Positions 25,680 through 34,614 of a DNA stretch of 64,000 bases are shown piece after piece; positions within the stretch are counted from its first letter, which is position 1; every line of letters begins with the position of its first letter. Source of the stretch: Rhodoplanes serenus (lineage in GTDB: Bacteria; Pseudomonadota; Alphaproteobacteria; Rhizobiales; Xanthobacteraceae). Below the pieces are notes generated by a model. It was not told the origin of the DNA. It worked only from the letters and a program-made list of their open reading frames with translations, and ran no database searches. Location of the stretch: assembly GCA_945897515.1 (NCBI GenBank), contig CAMDFO010000001.1, positions 62,001-126,000 of the forward strand, given 5' to 3'. The translations under genes and the position numbers were made by a program.

Positions 25680-27042
25680 ACTGTTCTCGGTAACGTTTGA
25701 CTATCTGCAACGCGATCACGTTGAGCGTCAGTGTGAAGAAGAAGAGGACAAAGCCGAGCGCGAAGGCAGCCAGCGTCTTGGCGCTGTCGAACTCCTGATC
25801 GCCGACCAGGATGGTCTTGATCTGCACCGTGAAGGTGGTCACGGCTTCAAGCGGATTGAATGTCAAATTGCCCGCAAGTCCAGCGGCCATGACCACGATC
25901 ATGGTCTCGCCGACAGCGCGGCTGATCGCGAGCATGAACGCCGAGACGATCCCGGAGAAGGCGGCCGGCAGGATCACCTTCTTGATGGTCTCGGATTTGG
26001 TCGCGCCCATCGCATAGGAGCCGTCGCGGAGCGACTGGGGCACTGCGTTGATCACGTCGTCCGACAGGGACGATACGAACGGGATGATCATCATGCCCAT
26101 GACGAGGCCGGCCGCGAGAGCGCTCTCGGAAGCCACGTTGAGTCCCGCCAGTTCTCCCAGGTGGCGAATCCAGGGCGCAAGCGTCAGCGCCGCGAAAAAT
26201 CCCAACACCACCGTCGGAATCCCGGCCAGGATTTCGAGGATCGGCTTTGCCACGTTGCGAAAGCGCGGCGATGCGTATTCCGCCATATAGATCGCGGCGA
26301 ACAGCCCGATCGGGCCGGCGATCAGCATCGCGATGGTGGTGATAAGCAGCGTTCCTGCGACCAGCGGCATGATGCCGAAAGCGCCGGAAGAGCCACCTTG
26401 ATCGGCGCGCATCGCGGTCTGCGGGCTCCACTGCGTGCCGAACAGGAACTCCAGCGGCGAGACGCGCTCGAAGAACCGCATCGTCTCGAACAGCACGGAA
26501 AATACGATGCCGATGGTGGTCAACACCGCCACGCTGGCGCAGGCCAGCAGCACGATCTTGACCACGCGCTCGACGTGATTGCGCGCGCGGAACCGGGCCG
26601 ACAACGATCTCAACCCGAAAGCGATCCCGAGCAGCCCCAAAACCAGGCCGGTGCCGAGAATCAGCATCTGGGCATAGCCGCGCACCGATGCGTAGACGTC
26701 GGCCGCGCGTTGGATTTGGGGCGACGCGGCTTTCGAACGGCCGGAGGCGACGTCATAGACCTCCCGGAGTGCGCCGCCGCGCCTCAGGCTGTCCGCTGCG
26801 ACCTCGGGATCGAGAGCCGCTACGGTCTGCGCTTCGACGATGCGGTCGGCGATCGGCACTCCGATGACGAACACGGCCAGCATCGGCAATAGCACGCTCA
26901 GGACGACGAACGCGCCGTGATAGGACGGCCGGGAATGCAGATGCGTGCTTCGCTCGACGCCAGCGGCGCGAGCGCGGCCAAAATAGAATCCGACCGCCAC
27001 GAGCAGCAAAAGACCGATGAAATAAATGAAAGACATCCCCAA
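25672..27042 (-). CDS. pstC: Phosphate ABC permease PstC
   Basis: A 456-residue permease with an extended N-terminal membrane region (helices near 5-20 and 43-65), then a large loop and the six-helix permease core containing MGATKSETIKKVILPAAFSG, the EAA coupling loop, and SRAVGETMIVVMAAG. It forms the phosphate channel with PstA. It follows pstS after 77 nt containing a strong hairpin. Confidence 0.94.
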   Translation of the reverse strand: MGMSFIYFIGLLLLVAVGFYFGRARAAGVERSTHLHSRPSYHGAFVVLSVLLPMLAVFVIGVPIADRIVEAQTVAALDPEVAADSLRRGGALREVYDVASGRSKAASPQIQRAADVYASVRGYAQMLILGTGLVLGLLGIAFGLRSLSARFRARNHVERVVKIVLLACASVAVLTTIGIVFSVLFETMRFFERVSPLEFLFGTQWSPQTAMRADQGGSSGAFGIMPLVAGTLLITTIAMLIAGPIGLFAAIYMAEYASPRFRNVAKPILEILAGIPTVVLGFFAALTLAPWIRHLGELAGLNVASESALAAGLVMGMMIIPFVSSLSDDVINAVPQSLRDGSYAMGATKSETIKKVILPAAFSGIVSAFMLAISRAVGETMIVVMAAGLAGNLTFNPLEAVTTFTVQIKTILVGDQEFDSAKTLAAFALGFVLFFFTLTLNVIALQIVKRYREQYD

Positions 27043-27076
27043 CCCTTGCCGTTAACCCCGCCCACCCAAGCAAGGC

Positions 27077-27102
27077 GTGGCCGCGTCCGGAGACGCGGCC
27101 AC
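27077..27102 (-). promoter_or_regulatory. Hairpin between pstS and pstC
   Basis: A perfect 11-bp stem GTGGCCGCGTC / GACGCGGCCAC with a four-base loop, in the 77-nt gap between pstS and pstC. No T-run follows on the coding strand. In high-expression binding-protein operons such structures usually stabilise the upstream message or weaken read-through; that is the likely purpose here. Confidence 0.65.
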
Positions 27103-27119
27103 GATTTCGACGCTGATTA

Positions 27120-28172
27120 CTACGACAGCGGTTCCGGCGACATCGGCGCCATGCCCTGCACGGCCTTGCGCATGGTATCGGCCTCGGACTTGGGCAACGT
27201 CACGAGACCTTTCTTTGCAAGATACCCGTCCTCGCCGATCGCCTTGGGCGACACGTATTCGGCGGCGAACTTGTCGATACCCGGCACGATACCAACGTGC
27301 TGCTTCTTGACGTAGACATACATGCGGCGTGCGCCGGGATACTTGCCGGATGTGATGTTGTCGAATTCCGGCGCGACGCCATCGAGCGGTACACCGCGCA
27401 GCTTGGCGGAGTTCTCCTCGAGGAACGAGAAGCCGAACACGCCGTATGCGTTCCTGTTGGCTTCGAGCTTGGCGACGATCACGTTGTCGTTCTCGCCGGC
27501 CTCGACATACGCGCCATCTTCACGCAGCGTTTTCCACACCCGGTCGAACGCCTTGGCATCGGACTTCTTGAGCTGAACGAGTGACGGAACCTGTTCGGCG
27601 CCCTTTTCCAGCAGCAGTTCGTGGAACGAATCGCGAGTACCGGAGGTCGGCGGCGGACCGAGCACTTCGATCTTGACGTTCGGCAACGACTTGTCGATGT
27701 CCGACCAGTTCCTGTTCGGGTTGGCGACCAGCTTGCCGTCCGGACCCGGGACTTCCTTCGCCACAGCGAGCAGGAGTTGCGCCAGCGTGAGCTTGATCGG
27801 CGTACCCTGCTTCGATTGCGCGACCGTCAGGCCATCGAAACCGATGTTGATTTCGACGATGTCCTTGACGCCGTTCTTCTGGCAGTCCGCGAACTCGCCC
27901 TTCTTCATCCGGCGCGACGCATTGGACGCATCGGGGTGCTGCACGCCGACTCCGGCGCAGAACAGTTTCATGCCGCCGCCGGTGCCGGTCGACTCCACAA
28001 CCGGCGTCTTGATGCCGGCGGTCTTGCCGAGCTGCTCGGCCACGGCGGTGGTGAACGGATAGACGGTTGAGGATCCGACGATGCGGATCTGGTCGCGTGC
28101 CGAGGCCGAACCGGCAACGAGGGTGCCGGCCGCCACGAGCGCGAACGCGCTTGCGAGCTTGCTGAGGATCAT
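27120..28172 (-). CDS. pstS: Phosphate-binding protein PstS
   Basis: A 350-residue periplasmic binding protein with signal peptide (MILSKLASAFALVAAGTLVA to SASA). The phosphate-site loops are evident: IVGSSTVYPFTTAVAEQ, ESTGTGGGMKLFCAG, NASRRM and PPPTSGTRDSFHEL. It starts the pst genes and is preceded by a Pho box in the phoR-pstS gap. The internal ATG 28172 with its AGGAGAG is chosen over an upstream ATG in the regulatory region. Confidence 0.95.
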   Translation of the reverse strand: MILSKLASAFALVAAGTLVAGSASARDQIRIVGSSTVYPFTTAVAEQLGKTAGIKTPVVESTGTGGGMKLFCAGVGVQHPDASNASRRMKKGEFADCQKNGVKDIVEINIGFDGLTVAQSKQGTPIKLTLAQLLLAVAKEVPGPDGKLVANPNRNWSDIDKSLPNVKIEVLGPPPTSGTRDSFHELLLEKGAEQVPSLVQLKKSDAKAFDRVWKTLREDGAYVEAGENDNVIVAKLEANRNAYGVFGFSFLEENSAKLRGVPLDGVAPEFDNITSGKYPGARRMYVYVKKQHVGIVPGIDKFAAEYVSPKAIGEDGYLAKKGLVTLPKSEADTMRKAVQGMAPMSPEPLS

Positions 28173-28367
28173 GGGTTCTCTCCTGTTACGTGACCAAAGA
28201 TACGGGCCGCACGGATCGCCGATCCGCGGCCTGTCTTCGGGTTCGTTGTTGCTATTGTTGTTGTTACGCGGGACACCGAGGAACTTCGGGAAGACCAACA
28301 AAAATCCTGGCCCTTCCGAAGTCACCCCAATGGCTACACCGCGCATGTCATCGTTCTATGATGGTTC

Positions 28368-28386
28368 GATGACAACCGCATGACAC
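28368..28386 (-). promoter_or_regulatory. Pho box upstream of pstS
   Basis: On the minus strand TGTCATGCGGTTGTCATC, two TGTCAT repeats with an 11-bp period, matching the direct-repeat Pho box bound by PhoB. It is about 196 bases before the pstS start and between phoR and pstS, as expected for a PhoB-activated pst promoter. Confidence 0.75.
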
Positions 28387-28413
28387 GACAAGCCACTGAT
28401 GTAATGGAGTAAT

Positions 28414-29589
28414 CTAGACCGCTGGACGCGGCAGCCGGACCGTAAAAGTCGCGCCTTCGCCCACCTTAGACTCGATGGCGAGCCGGCCCTGGTGGCGGTT
28501 GAGGATGTGCTTGACGAGCGCGAGCCCCAATCCGGTCCCGCCGAGCGCGCGGCTTTCGCCGACGTCGACCCGGTAGAACCGCTCGGTCAGCCGCGGCAGG
28601 TGCTCGGCCGCGATGCCAGGTCCATGATCGCGGACGGCGACCCGCGCCTCTCCCCTGCCATCCTGCGCCTCGCCGCTCGCAATGGTCACCTCGACCTTGC
28701 CGCCACTCGCGCCGTATTTCGTCGCGTTCTCGATCAGATTCTCGAACAGTCGCAACAGCTCGTCGCGATCGCCCAGAACCGTCAGCGGCTCGGCGGGCGC
28801 CGTCACCTCGATCGCCACGCCGCGATCGCGCGCCAGGGTCTGCAAGCCGTCGGCAACCTGGCGGACGATGGACACGATATCCACCGGCGTATCGGGCCGC
28901 ATGTGCGCGCGCAGCTCGATGCGCGACAACGACAGCAGGTCGTCGATCAGCCGCGCCATCCGCCAGGCCTGCCCCTGCATGATGCCGAGGAAGCGCTCGC
29001 GTGCCGCCGTGTCGTCGCGCGCCGGACCCTGCAGCGTCTCGATGAAACCGGCGAGCGTCGCCAGCGGCGTCCGCAGTTCGTGGCTGACGTTGGCGATGAA
29101 ATCGGCGCGCATGTCCTCGACGCGCCGGATCGGACTGAGATCGTGCAGCGTGATGAGAATCATCGCATCATTCGCAAGCGCAATCGGCGACACGAACGCC
29201 TCGAAGGTGCGATCTGCCACGCGCTCGGCGAACTCGACCCGCTGCTGCTTGCCGCCGGCGCGGGCTTCGCGGATGGCTTCGACCAGCTCCGGCATGCGCA
29301 ACGAGATCGACGCCGGGTCGCCGCGCCGCATTGCCGGCGCGAGCGCGATGGCGCCGGCGTTGAATGCCACGACGCGTTCGTACTTGCCGAGCAACACCAC
29401 CGGATCGGGCAGGCCCGATACCAGGGCGTCGAGCAGCGCCTGAACCTCCGCCTGCCGGGCCTCCTCTCTTGCGAGTTGCGAGGCCAGTGGCGTCCTGTTG
29501 TCCGAAATCGTCAGGCCGAGCAAGCGGCCAAGCGAAATGATCAACCTGCGCCACAAAGCAGAATCGCCGCTGTCATGCACCGCGGACAT
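28414..29589 (-). CDS. phoR: Phosphate regulon sensor kinase PhoR
   Basis: A 391-residue histidine kinase: a PAS-like segment (about 48-150), HisKA with the phosphoacceptor His170 in FIANVSHELRTPLATLAGFI, then HATPase motifs LFENLIENATKYG, VRDHGPGI and GGTGLGLALVKHIL. Its N-terminus (ALWRRLIISLGRLLGLTISD) is only weakly hydrophobic and no definite membrane helix is seen, so membrane association may rely on the PstSCAB-PhoU complex. It lies 242 bases upstream of pstS on the same strand. Confidence 0.93.
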   Translation of the reverse strand: MSAVHDSGDSALWRRLIISLGRLLGLTISDNRTPLASQLAREEARQAEVQALLDALVSGLPDPVVLLGKYERVVAFNAGAIALAPAMRRGDPASISLRMPELVEAIREARAGGKQQRVEFAERVADRTFEAFVSPIALANDAMILITLHDLSPIRRVEDMRADFIANVSHELRTPLATLAGFIETLQGPARDDTAARERFLGIMQGQAWRMARLIDDLLSLSRIELRAHMRPDTPVDIVSIVRQVADGLQTLARDRGVAIEVTAPAEPLTVLGDRDELLRLFENLIENATKYGASGGKVEVTIASGEAQDGRGEARVAVRDHGPGIAAEHLPRLTERFYRVDVGESRALGGTGLGLALVKHILNRHQGRLAIESKVGEGATFTVRLPRPAV

Positions 29590-30559
29590 CGCGCCGCCTC
29601 GAAAGGCTCAGCACCAATTCGCGGATGCCCAGAGTCGCGAGCGCCAGCGCGAACGGGATGATATAATAGAGCAGCCGGAAGATCAGCAATCCCGCCAGCA
29701 GCTGTTCCTTGTCGTATTGCCACAACGCAATCAGCATGGCGGCGTCGAAAACGCCGAGCCCGCCCGGCGAATGGCTGGCGAAACCGAGCAGCGTGGCGGA
29801 GACGAAGATCACCGCGACCGTGACGAAATCGAGATAAGGTTCGTTCGGCACCAGCATGTACATCGCCAGCGCGCAGCAGCCGAGATCGACGATGCCGATC
29901 GCGATCTGCAGCAGCGTCAGTTGTCCTCCCGGAAGTTGGACCTGCCAGTTGTCGCGGCCCACCACTCGCGGCGTCCGCCAGACCCAGGCAACGTATCCGA
30001 TAAGCACGATCAGCGCGACGATGCCGAGCGCGCGGTTGAACCATTCCGGCAACTGGTCGATGGCAGCGGCGGCCTCGGGATGGATGATGAAGCCGAGACC
30101 GAGCACGGTGGCGTTGCCGAGCCAGAACGTCAGGCCGGCAACGAAGCAGACCTTGGCGACGTCCACAGCGTCCATCCCCCAGCCGGAATAAATGCGATAG
30201 CGCACCGCGCCGCCGGTGAACACGCTGGCGCCGACGTTGTGCCCCACCGAATACGAGGTGAAGCCCGCGAGCGCGGCGACGCGGTAGGGAATGTCCTTGC
30301 GGCCGATCGTGCGAACGGCGAACAGGTCATAGAATGTCAGCGTGAAATAGCCGGCCGCGACAAAGAGCGCCGCGACGGCGACATCGCGGTATTCGACCGT
30401 CGCCATCGCCATCAGCACTTTGGCGAAGTTGATATCGTGCAGCTTGCGGTAAAGCACCACCCCGGCAACCACGATGATGGTGATGCTGAGCAGGATCCCG
30501 AGCCGATGCCAGCCGATCTTCTTCTCGAAGAATTGTGCCGCCGCGCGCAGCCAGGACAT
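29573..30559 (-). CDS. UPF0104/lysylphosphatidylglycerol synthase-like membrane protein
   Basis: A 328-residue protein with about eight hydrophobic helices and the family motifs GHNVGASVFTGGAVRYRIYS and GFASHSPGGLGVFDAAML. The family (YbhN, MprF flippase-domain-like) lacks the aminoacyl-transferase domain of MprF here; lipid translocation is suspected for such proteins. It overlaps phoR by 17 nt on the same strand and may be co-transcribed with it. Confidence 0.85.
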   Translation of the reverse strand: MSWLRAAAQFFEKKIGWHRLGILLSITIIVVAGVVLYRKLHDINFAKVLMAMATVEYRDVAVAALFVAAGYFTLTFYDLFAVRTIGRKDIPYRVAALAGFTSYSVGHNVGASVFTGGAVRYRIYSGWGMDAVDVAKVCFVAGLTFWLGNATVLGLGFIIHPEAAAAIDQLPEWFNRALGIVALIVLIGYVAWVWRTPRVVGRDNWQVQLPGGQLTLLQIAIGIVDLGCCALAMYMLVPNEPYLDFVTVAVIFVSATLLGFASHSPGGLGVFDAAMLIALWQYDKEQLLAGLLIFRLLYYIIPFALALATLGIRELVLSLSRRRDVRGA

Positions 30560-30834
30560 TTATGACTCCGGATCGGTTTGCAAAATCGCGGCTGGCGGTT
30601 CGTCATCCACGAACGCGGTACTATCAGAACTCCCGCGCAGGCGCGAGGGTTCAGGCGGCCGCGGATGCCGCCGCCCCCAACGACCTTCACGGCTCAAGGA
30701 CCTCACGGCCAAAACCGTCACAGCCGGAGCCGTCGGGACCAAAGGCCAGGTACGGCCTCGATTGACAGACGTCTGACGATTTGAAATCATCGCAACGACC
30801 GCACTTGCGGCCACGAAAAGCGATGGAGGCGACC

Positions 30835-31743
30835 ATGGCCGAGCTGAAAAAAGTCAAAGCCTCGATGATGAACGCGATCCACGACCTGCCGCTGCTGGTC
30901 GCGCGCGACGAGGGCTTTTTCCGCGACGAGGGTCTCGACGTCGACATCCTCGTCACCCCGGGCAGCGGTCAGCACAATTCCGACGACCGGGCGCTGAAGG
31001 ACGACATCTTCAAGCGCGGCCTGGAGGCGACCTACGATCAGGGCCAGTGCGACCAGTTCCGCATGTGCGAGTGGGGCATCATGAAACGCGCGGTGGAGAC
31101 GATCCAGGAGAAGAATCTCCGCCCCGCCAAAATCGTGGCGCTCGGCTCGGCGATGTCGAGCTTCGCCATCGTGGTCGATCCGCGATCCGGTATCTATGAG
31201 CCCGAGCAGCTCAAAAACGTGCCGATCGCGGTGAGCCAGTACAACGGTTCGCACTTCACCATGCTCAAGATGATGGAAGGCTTCATCAAGCGCGACGAGA
31301 TCAAGATCACCAACGCCGGCACCCATCGCCAGCGGATGGAAGCGGTGATGTCTGGCAAAGTGAAGGCCGCGAGCCTGCAGGAGCCGTGGATCAGCGTCGC
31401 CGAGGCAAAAGGCGGCCGCGTCATCATCGAGTCGCATTCGACCCGCAGCGAGGCGGCCGGCGACGAGATGGATGGGCCGACGCTGGCGAAAATGTTCCGC
31501 GCCGAGGCGCGCGCCGCCGAAGCGATCCAGAAGAACCCGGAGAAGTTCGCGCACTATATCGTGGAGGAGGCCGGCGGCCTGATCGGCTTGAAGGATCTCA
31601 AGCTCGCCCGCATCCTGAACGCGCCGCCGGTGCCTTACACGCGCGAGCGCTTCGACGACAATTACAACTGGACGCTCGGCTGGGGCCTGGTGCCGCCCGG
31701 CGCCACCTACGAGAACACCGTCGACAACCGCGCCTGGAAATAG
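30835..31743 (+). CDS. NMT1/THI5-like binding protein without signal peptide
   Basis: A 302-residue type II periplasmic-binding fold protein resembling the substrate-binding part of nitrate/sulfonate/taurine-type ABC systems: MNAIHDLPLLVARDEGFFRDEGLDVDI, VPIAVSQYNGSHFTMLKMMEG, MSGKVKAASLQEPW. No export signal precedes it: the chain begins MAELKKVKASM after GGAGG five bases upstream. It may therefore act in the cytoplasm as a sensor or enzyme (as THI5-type proteins do). A MarR gene follows after 74 nt. Ligand unknown. Confidence 0.8.
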   Translation: MAELKKVKASMMNAIHDLPLLVARDEGFFRDEGLDVDILVTPGSGQHNSDDRALKDDIFKRGLEATYDQGQCDQFRMCEWGIMKRAVETIQEKNLRPAKIVALGSAMSSFAIVVDPRSGIYEPEQLKNVPIAVSQYNGSHFTMLKMMEGFIKRDEIKITNAGTHRQRMEAVMSGKVKAASLQEPWISVAEAKGGRVIIESHSTRSEAAGDEMDGPTLAKMFRAEARAAEAIQKNPEKFAHYIVEEAGGLIGLKDLKLARILNAPPVPYTRERFDDNYNWTLGWGLVPPGATYENTVDNRAWK

Positions 31744-31817
31744 GTGAGACCGGTTCAGCCAGAACGGCGCCGGCGCAGGTCGGCGCCGTTCCCGTTCGAG
31801 GTCAGGGCAGACGGCAC

Positions 31818-32396
31818 ATGATGCGGCAGCGCGACAAACCGGAGGACGGCAGGAAGAGTGCCGATCCACTCTTGGCTCTTTATGGCCGCCCCGGTTTCAT
31901 GATCCGCCGCGCGCACCAGATCGCGGTCTCGCTGTTTCTGGAAGAAACCGGCGCGCTGCGCATCACGACCACGCAATTCGGCATTCTGCATCTGCTGAAG
32001 CATCGGCCGGGGCTCGATCAGATTTCCGTCGCAAAGCTTCTGGGACTCGACCGCTCAACCACCGGAATGGTGCTGACCAAGCTGGAAGGCGCCGGTCTGG
32101 TCGGCCGCAGCGTCGGCGTGGACGACCGGCGCAAGCGATCGCTGGTGCTTACCCTGGCCGGGGAAAAGATGCTGGAGCGGCTGAAAGAGCCCGCCCGCCG
32201 CGTGCAGGCCCGCCAGCTTTCGGCGTTCGAACCGCATGAGCGCAAGCTGTTTCTGGAACTGCTTGGCAAGTTCACACGCGCGTTCAACGAATCGACGCGT
32301 GCGCCGCTGGAGGCGCACCGGGCGAAGAAAAGTGAAACGCCGTCATTCCGGGGAGCGCGAAACGCGCGAACCCGGAATCCAGGACCAGGTACGTAA
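31818..32396 (+). CDS. MarR family transcriptional regulator
   Basis: A 192-residue winged-helix protein: TQFGILHLLKHRPGLDQISV, AKLLGLDRSTTGMVLTKLEG (recognition helix) and the wing VGVDDRRKRSLVLTLAG. The last 19 or so residues (SFRGARNARTRNPGPGT) are translated from a family C palindromic repeat that starts at 32341, so the original stop has been replaced. It probably controls the upstream binding-protein gene or nearby catabolic genes. Confidence 0.88.
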   Translation: MMRQRDKPEDGRKSADPLLALYGRPGFMIRRAHQIAVSLFLEETGALRITTTQFGILHLLKHRPGLDQISVAKLLGLDRSTTGMVLTKLEGAGLVGRSVGVDDRRKRSLVLTLAGEKMLERLKEPARRVQARQLSAFEPHERKLFLELLGKFTRAFNESTRAPLEAHRAKKSETPSFRGARNARTRNPGPGT

Positions 32397-32476
32397 CCCT
32401 GAATTCCGGGCTCGCGTGCGGAGCCTGTCATCGGGCCGGCCGAAGGCCGGACCCGGTGGCCCGCGCCCCGGAATGG
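32341..32476. repeat. Family C palindromic repeat
   Basis: CGTCATTCCGGGGAGCGCGAA and its inverted partner (GAATTCCGGGCTCGCG ... GCGCCCCGGAATG) frame a segment containing internal GGCCGGCCGAAGGCCGG palindromes. The same unit occurs at 38867-38974 and 47266-47307. The left arm is read as the end of the MarR gene. Confidence 0.8.
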
Positions 32477-32484
32477 GAGTCTTA

Positions 32485-33408
32485 TCATCCGATGTGGCTG
32501 GCGTGGTTCTTGAGATACCAGTCCGCGATCTCCCCGCGGGTCGCCCACCACACGCCGTCGAATGTTTTCACGTAGTCGAGGAACTCCCGCAGCGCGCGGG
32601 CGCGGAACGCGCGTCCGATGATATGCGGGTGCAGGCCGACGCTCATGATCCGGCCGCTGCTCTCGCTGGCGCGATAAAGCTCGTCGAATTCGTCCTTCAT
32701 CAGTTGTGTGGCTTCGGTCGCCATCAGATTGCGGCGCAGGAACATGCCAATGTCGTTGACCTCCTGGGTGTAGGGGATCGACACCAGCGGGCCGTGCTCG
32801 GTGCGGATGAGATAGGGCTGCTCGTCGTTCATGTAGTCGCAGTGATAGACCAGTCCCAGTTCCTTGAGGATGTCGGAGGTGTTCACGGTGCAGCGGAGCG
32901 ACGACGACAGCCAGCCGCGCGGCCGGCGGCCCGCGGTCTTATCGATCAGGTTGATGGTGCGCTTGAGAACCTCGCGCTCCTTGGCGCGGTCGTCGCGGTA
33001 GTTGATGAGGAATTCGGTCTGGATGTAGTTGTGCGCGATCAGCTCCCAGCCTCGCTTCGCCGCCGCGGTGACGATCTGCGGATGCCGCTCGCACAGGATG
33101 CCGTTGACGGTGCAGCTCGCCGGCACGCCGGCCTCGTCGAAGATGTCGTAGAGCCGCCAGATGCCGACACGGTGTCCGTACTCGCGCCAGGAATGATTGT
33201 TGAAATCCGGGATACGCGCCGGCAACACCCGCTCGTTGATCGATGGCCCGCCGCCGAAATAGAGCCCATCCTGATCCTGGGTGAGTTCCCAGTATTCGAG
33301 GTTGAGTGTGATCATCAGCGCGAGGCGTTTGCCGTTCGGCCATTTCAGCGGTTTCCGCTCCGGCAACGGAACAAAGTCGTAGAGATTTCGGGTGTCCTGC
33401 CAGCTCAT
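32485..33408 (-). CDS. PuuE-like polysaccharide-deacetylase-fold amidohydrolase
   Basis: A 307-residue NodB-homology protein. It shows KRLALMITLNLEYWE at motif 1 and ELIAHNYIQTE at motif 2: the canonical HxxxH metal pair is reduced to one His and the first motif has N-x-E instead of D-D, as in the metal-independent allantoinase PuuE. VGLHPHIIGR is the later His motif. It probably cleaves a cyclic amide or related C-N bond. Two relatives are in this window (37958-38857 and 62930-63823). Confidence 0.82.
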   Translation of the reverse strand: MSWQDTRNLYDFVPLPERKPLKWPNGKRLALMITLNLEYWELTQDQDGLYFGGGPSINERVLPARIPDFNNHSWREYGHRVGIWRLYDIFDEAGVPASCTVNGILCERHPQIVTAAAKRGWELIAHNYIQTEFLINYRDDRAKEREVLKRTINLIDKTAGRRPRGWLSSSLRCTVNTSDILKELGLVYHCDYMNDEQPYLIRTEHGPLVSIPYTQEVNDIGMFLRRNLMATEATQLMKDEFDELYRASESSGRIMSVGLHPHIIGRAFRARALREFLDYVKTFDGVWWATRGEIADWYLKNHASHIG

Positions 33409-33446
33409 CGCGCGCACCTCTTTTTGATCCTGCAAATCCACCGACT

Positions 33447-33523
33447 GTCATGCCCCGCGAAGGCGGGGCATCCAGCAGCGCCACCAACGAAGTCTGGATC
33501 GCCCGCCTGCGCGGGCGATGACA
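33447..33523. repeat. Family B palindromic repeat
   Basis: TGTCATGCCCCGCGAAGGCGGGGCATCCAG in two arms, then TCTGGATCGCCCGCCTGCGCGGGCGATGACA in part: two hairpins whose outer ends are complementary. Copies are at 49670-49730 and 63904-64000. Confidence 0.85.
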
Positions 33524-33531
33524 ATGGAGAG

Positions 33532-34506
33532 CTACTTCTTCAGTCCCTTCTCCTCGACGAACGCGGTCCAGCGCTTGAGCTCGTCCGCAATGTATTTCGT
33601 CAGCGCCGGGACGTCGGCATCCATCGACAGGAGTGCGGTCTTCTCGAATTGCTGCTTGGTCGCCGGATCGCTGATGAAGCGGCGGACCTCCCGGTTGAGG
33701 CGCTCCACGACCGGCGCGGGCAGGCTCTTGGGACCCGCGAGCCAGAACCATATGGCGCCGTTCGCCTCCGGATAGCCTAGCTCCTGGAAGGTTGGAACAT
33801 CCTTCATCAGCGGGATGCGCTCGGTCGACGTCACGGCCAGCGGCACGATGGCTCCGGTCGCCGCATGCTGAATGATCGGCAGGATCGGCGTCATCGCGGT
33901 CGGAACATGGTTGCCGAAGAAGTCAGTCAGCAGCGGGGCGCCGCCGCGATACGGCACGTGGTTGAAGTTTGCGACCTTCTTCAACAGCATCGCCTCGATC
34001 ACGAGCTGGCCGAGCGAGCCCGCGCCGGGCGTGCCGCAATTGATCGGGTCGGCCCGGCTTTTGGATAGCGCGATCAATTCCTTGAACGATTTCACGCCCA
34101 GGCTTGCCTGCGCCGAAAGCGCGTAGCTCTCGCCGCCAATCATGGCGATATGAGTGAAGTCGCCGACCGGATTGTAGCCGATATTCGGATTCTCGGCCGG
34201 CCCCATGATGTGCGGACCCGATCCCCCGATGAGCAGCGTGTAGCCATCGGCGTCGGCCCGCGCCACAGCGGTTGAGGCCACCGCGCCGCCGGCGCCGACG
34301 CGATTCTCGACGAAGAATTGTTGCTTGAACGCCCGAGACAGGTGATCGGCGGCCATCCGGCCAAGACGGTCCGCGGCTCCGCCTGCGCCAAACGGCACCA
34401 CCACCCTCACCGGTTTGTTTGGCCAGTCCTGCGCGTGCAACGCGGAGCTCGAAAGCGCAAAGGCGAGCAGCGCGGCCGCAAGCGCGAGCCCGTTGACCCG
34501 GTTCAT
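33532..34506 (-). CDS. Bug/TctC family tripartite transporter receptor
   Basis: A 324-residue exported protein (signal ending SSSALHAQ). It has the family opening DWPNKPVRVVVPFGAGGAAD, VENRVGAGG, GYTLLIGG, HVPYRGGAPLLTDFFGNHV and FQELGYPE. Bug proteins bind carboxylates and similar small molecules for TctAB transporters or act as sensors. No TctA/TctB membrane partners are in the window. It diverges from an alpha/beta hydrolase gene and may share its ligand pathway. Confidence 0.92.
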   Translation of the reverse strand: MNRVNGLALAAALLAFALSSSALHAQDWPNKPVRVVVPFGAGGAADRLGRMAADHLSRAFKQQFFVENRVGAGGAVASTAVARADADGYTLLIGGSGPHIMGPAENPNIGYNPVGDFTHIAMIGGESYALSAQASLGVKSFKELIALSKSRADPINCGTPGAGSLGQLVIEAMLLKKVANFNHVPYRGGAPLLTDFFGNHVPTAMTPILPIIQHAATGAIVPLAVTSTERIPLMKDVPTFQELGYPEANGAIWFWLAGPKSLPAPVVERLNREVRRFISDPATKQQFEKTALLSMDADVPALTKYIADELKRWTAFVEEKGLKK

Positions 34507-34614
34507 CCGATCCTCCCCTGCCCTTGAAGGCTTTGTTCTGTTAGCATTCCACTGCAATCGGCCGCCCCCTGCAAGTCAGGCAATCCAGATACAAAATTCG
34601 GAACAGGAGCATCG

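Noticed and set aside
28242-28266. TTG-rich tandem stretch in the phoR-pstS gap
   Set aside because: It is short low-complexity sequence without repeat-spacer structure, so not CRISPR and not clearly regulatory.
30787-31869. A 360-residue ORF antisense to the NMT1-like binding protein
   Set aside because: It is Arg/His/Asp-rich mirror coding of a well-supported gene with a ribosome site, a common artefact of high GC.
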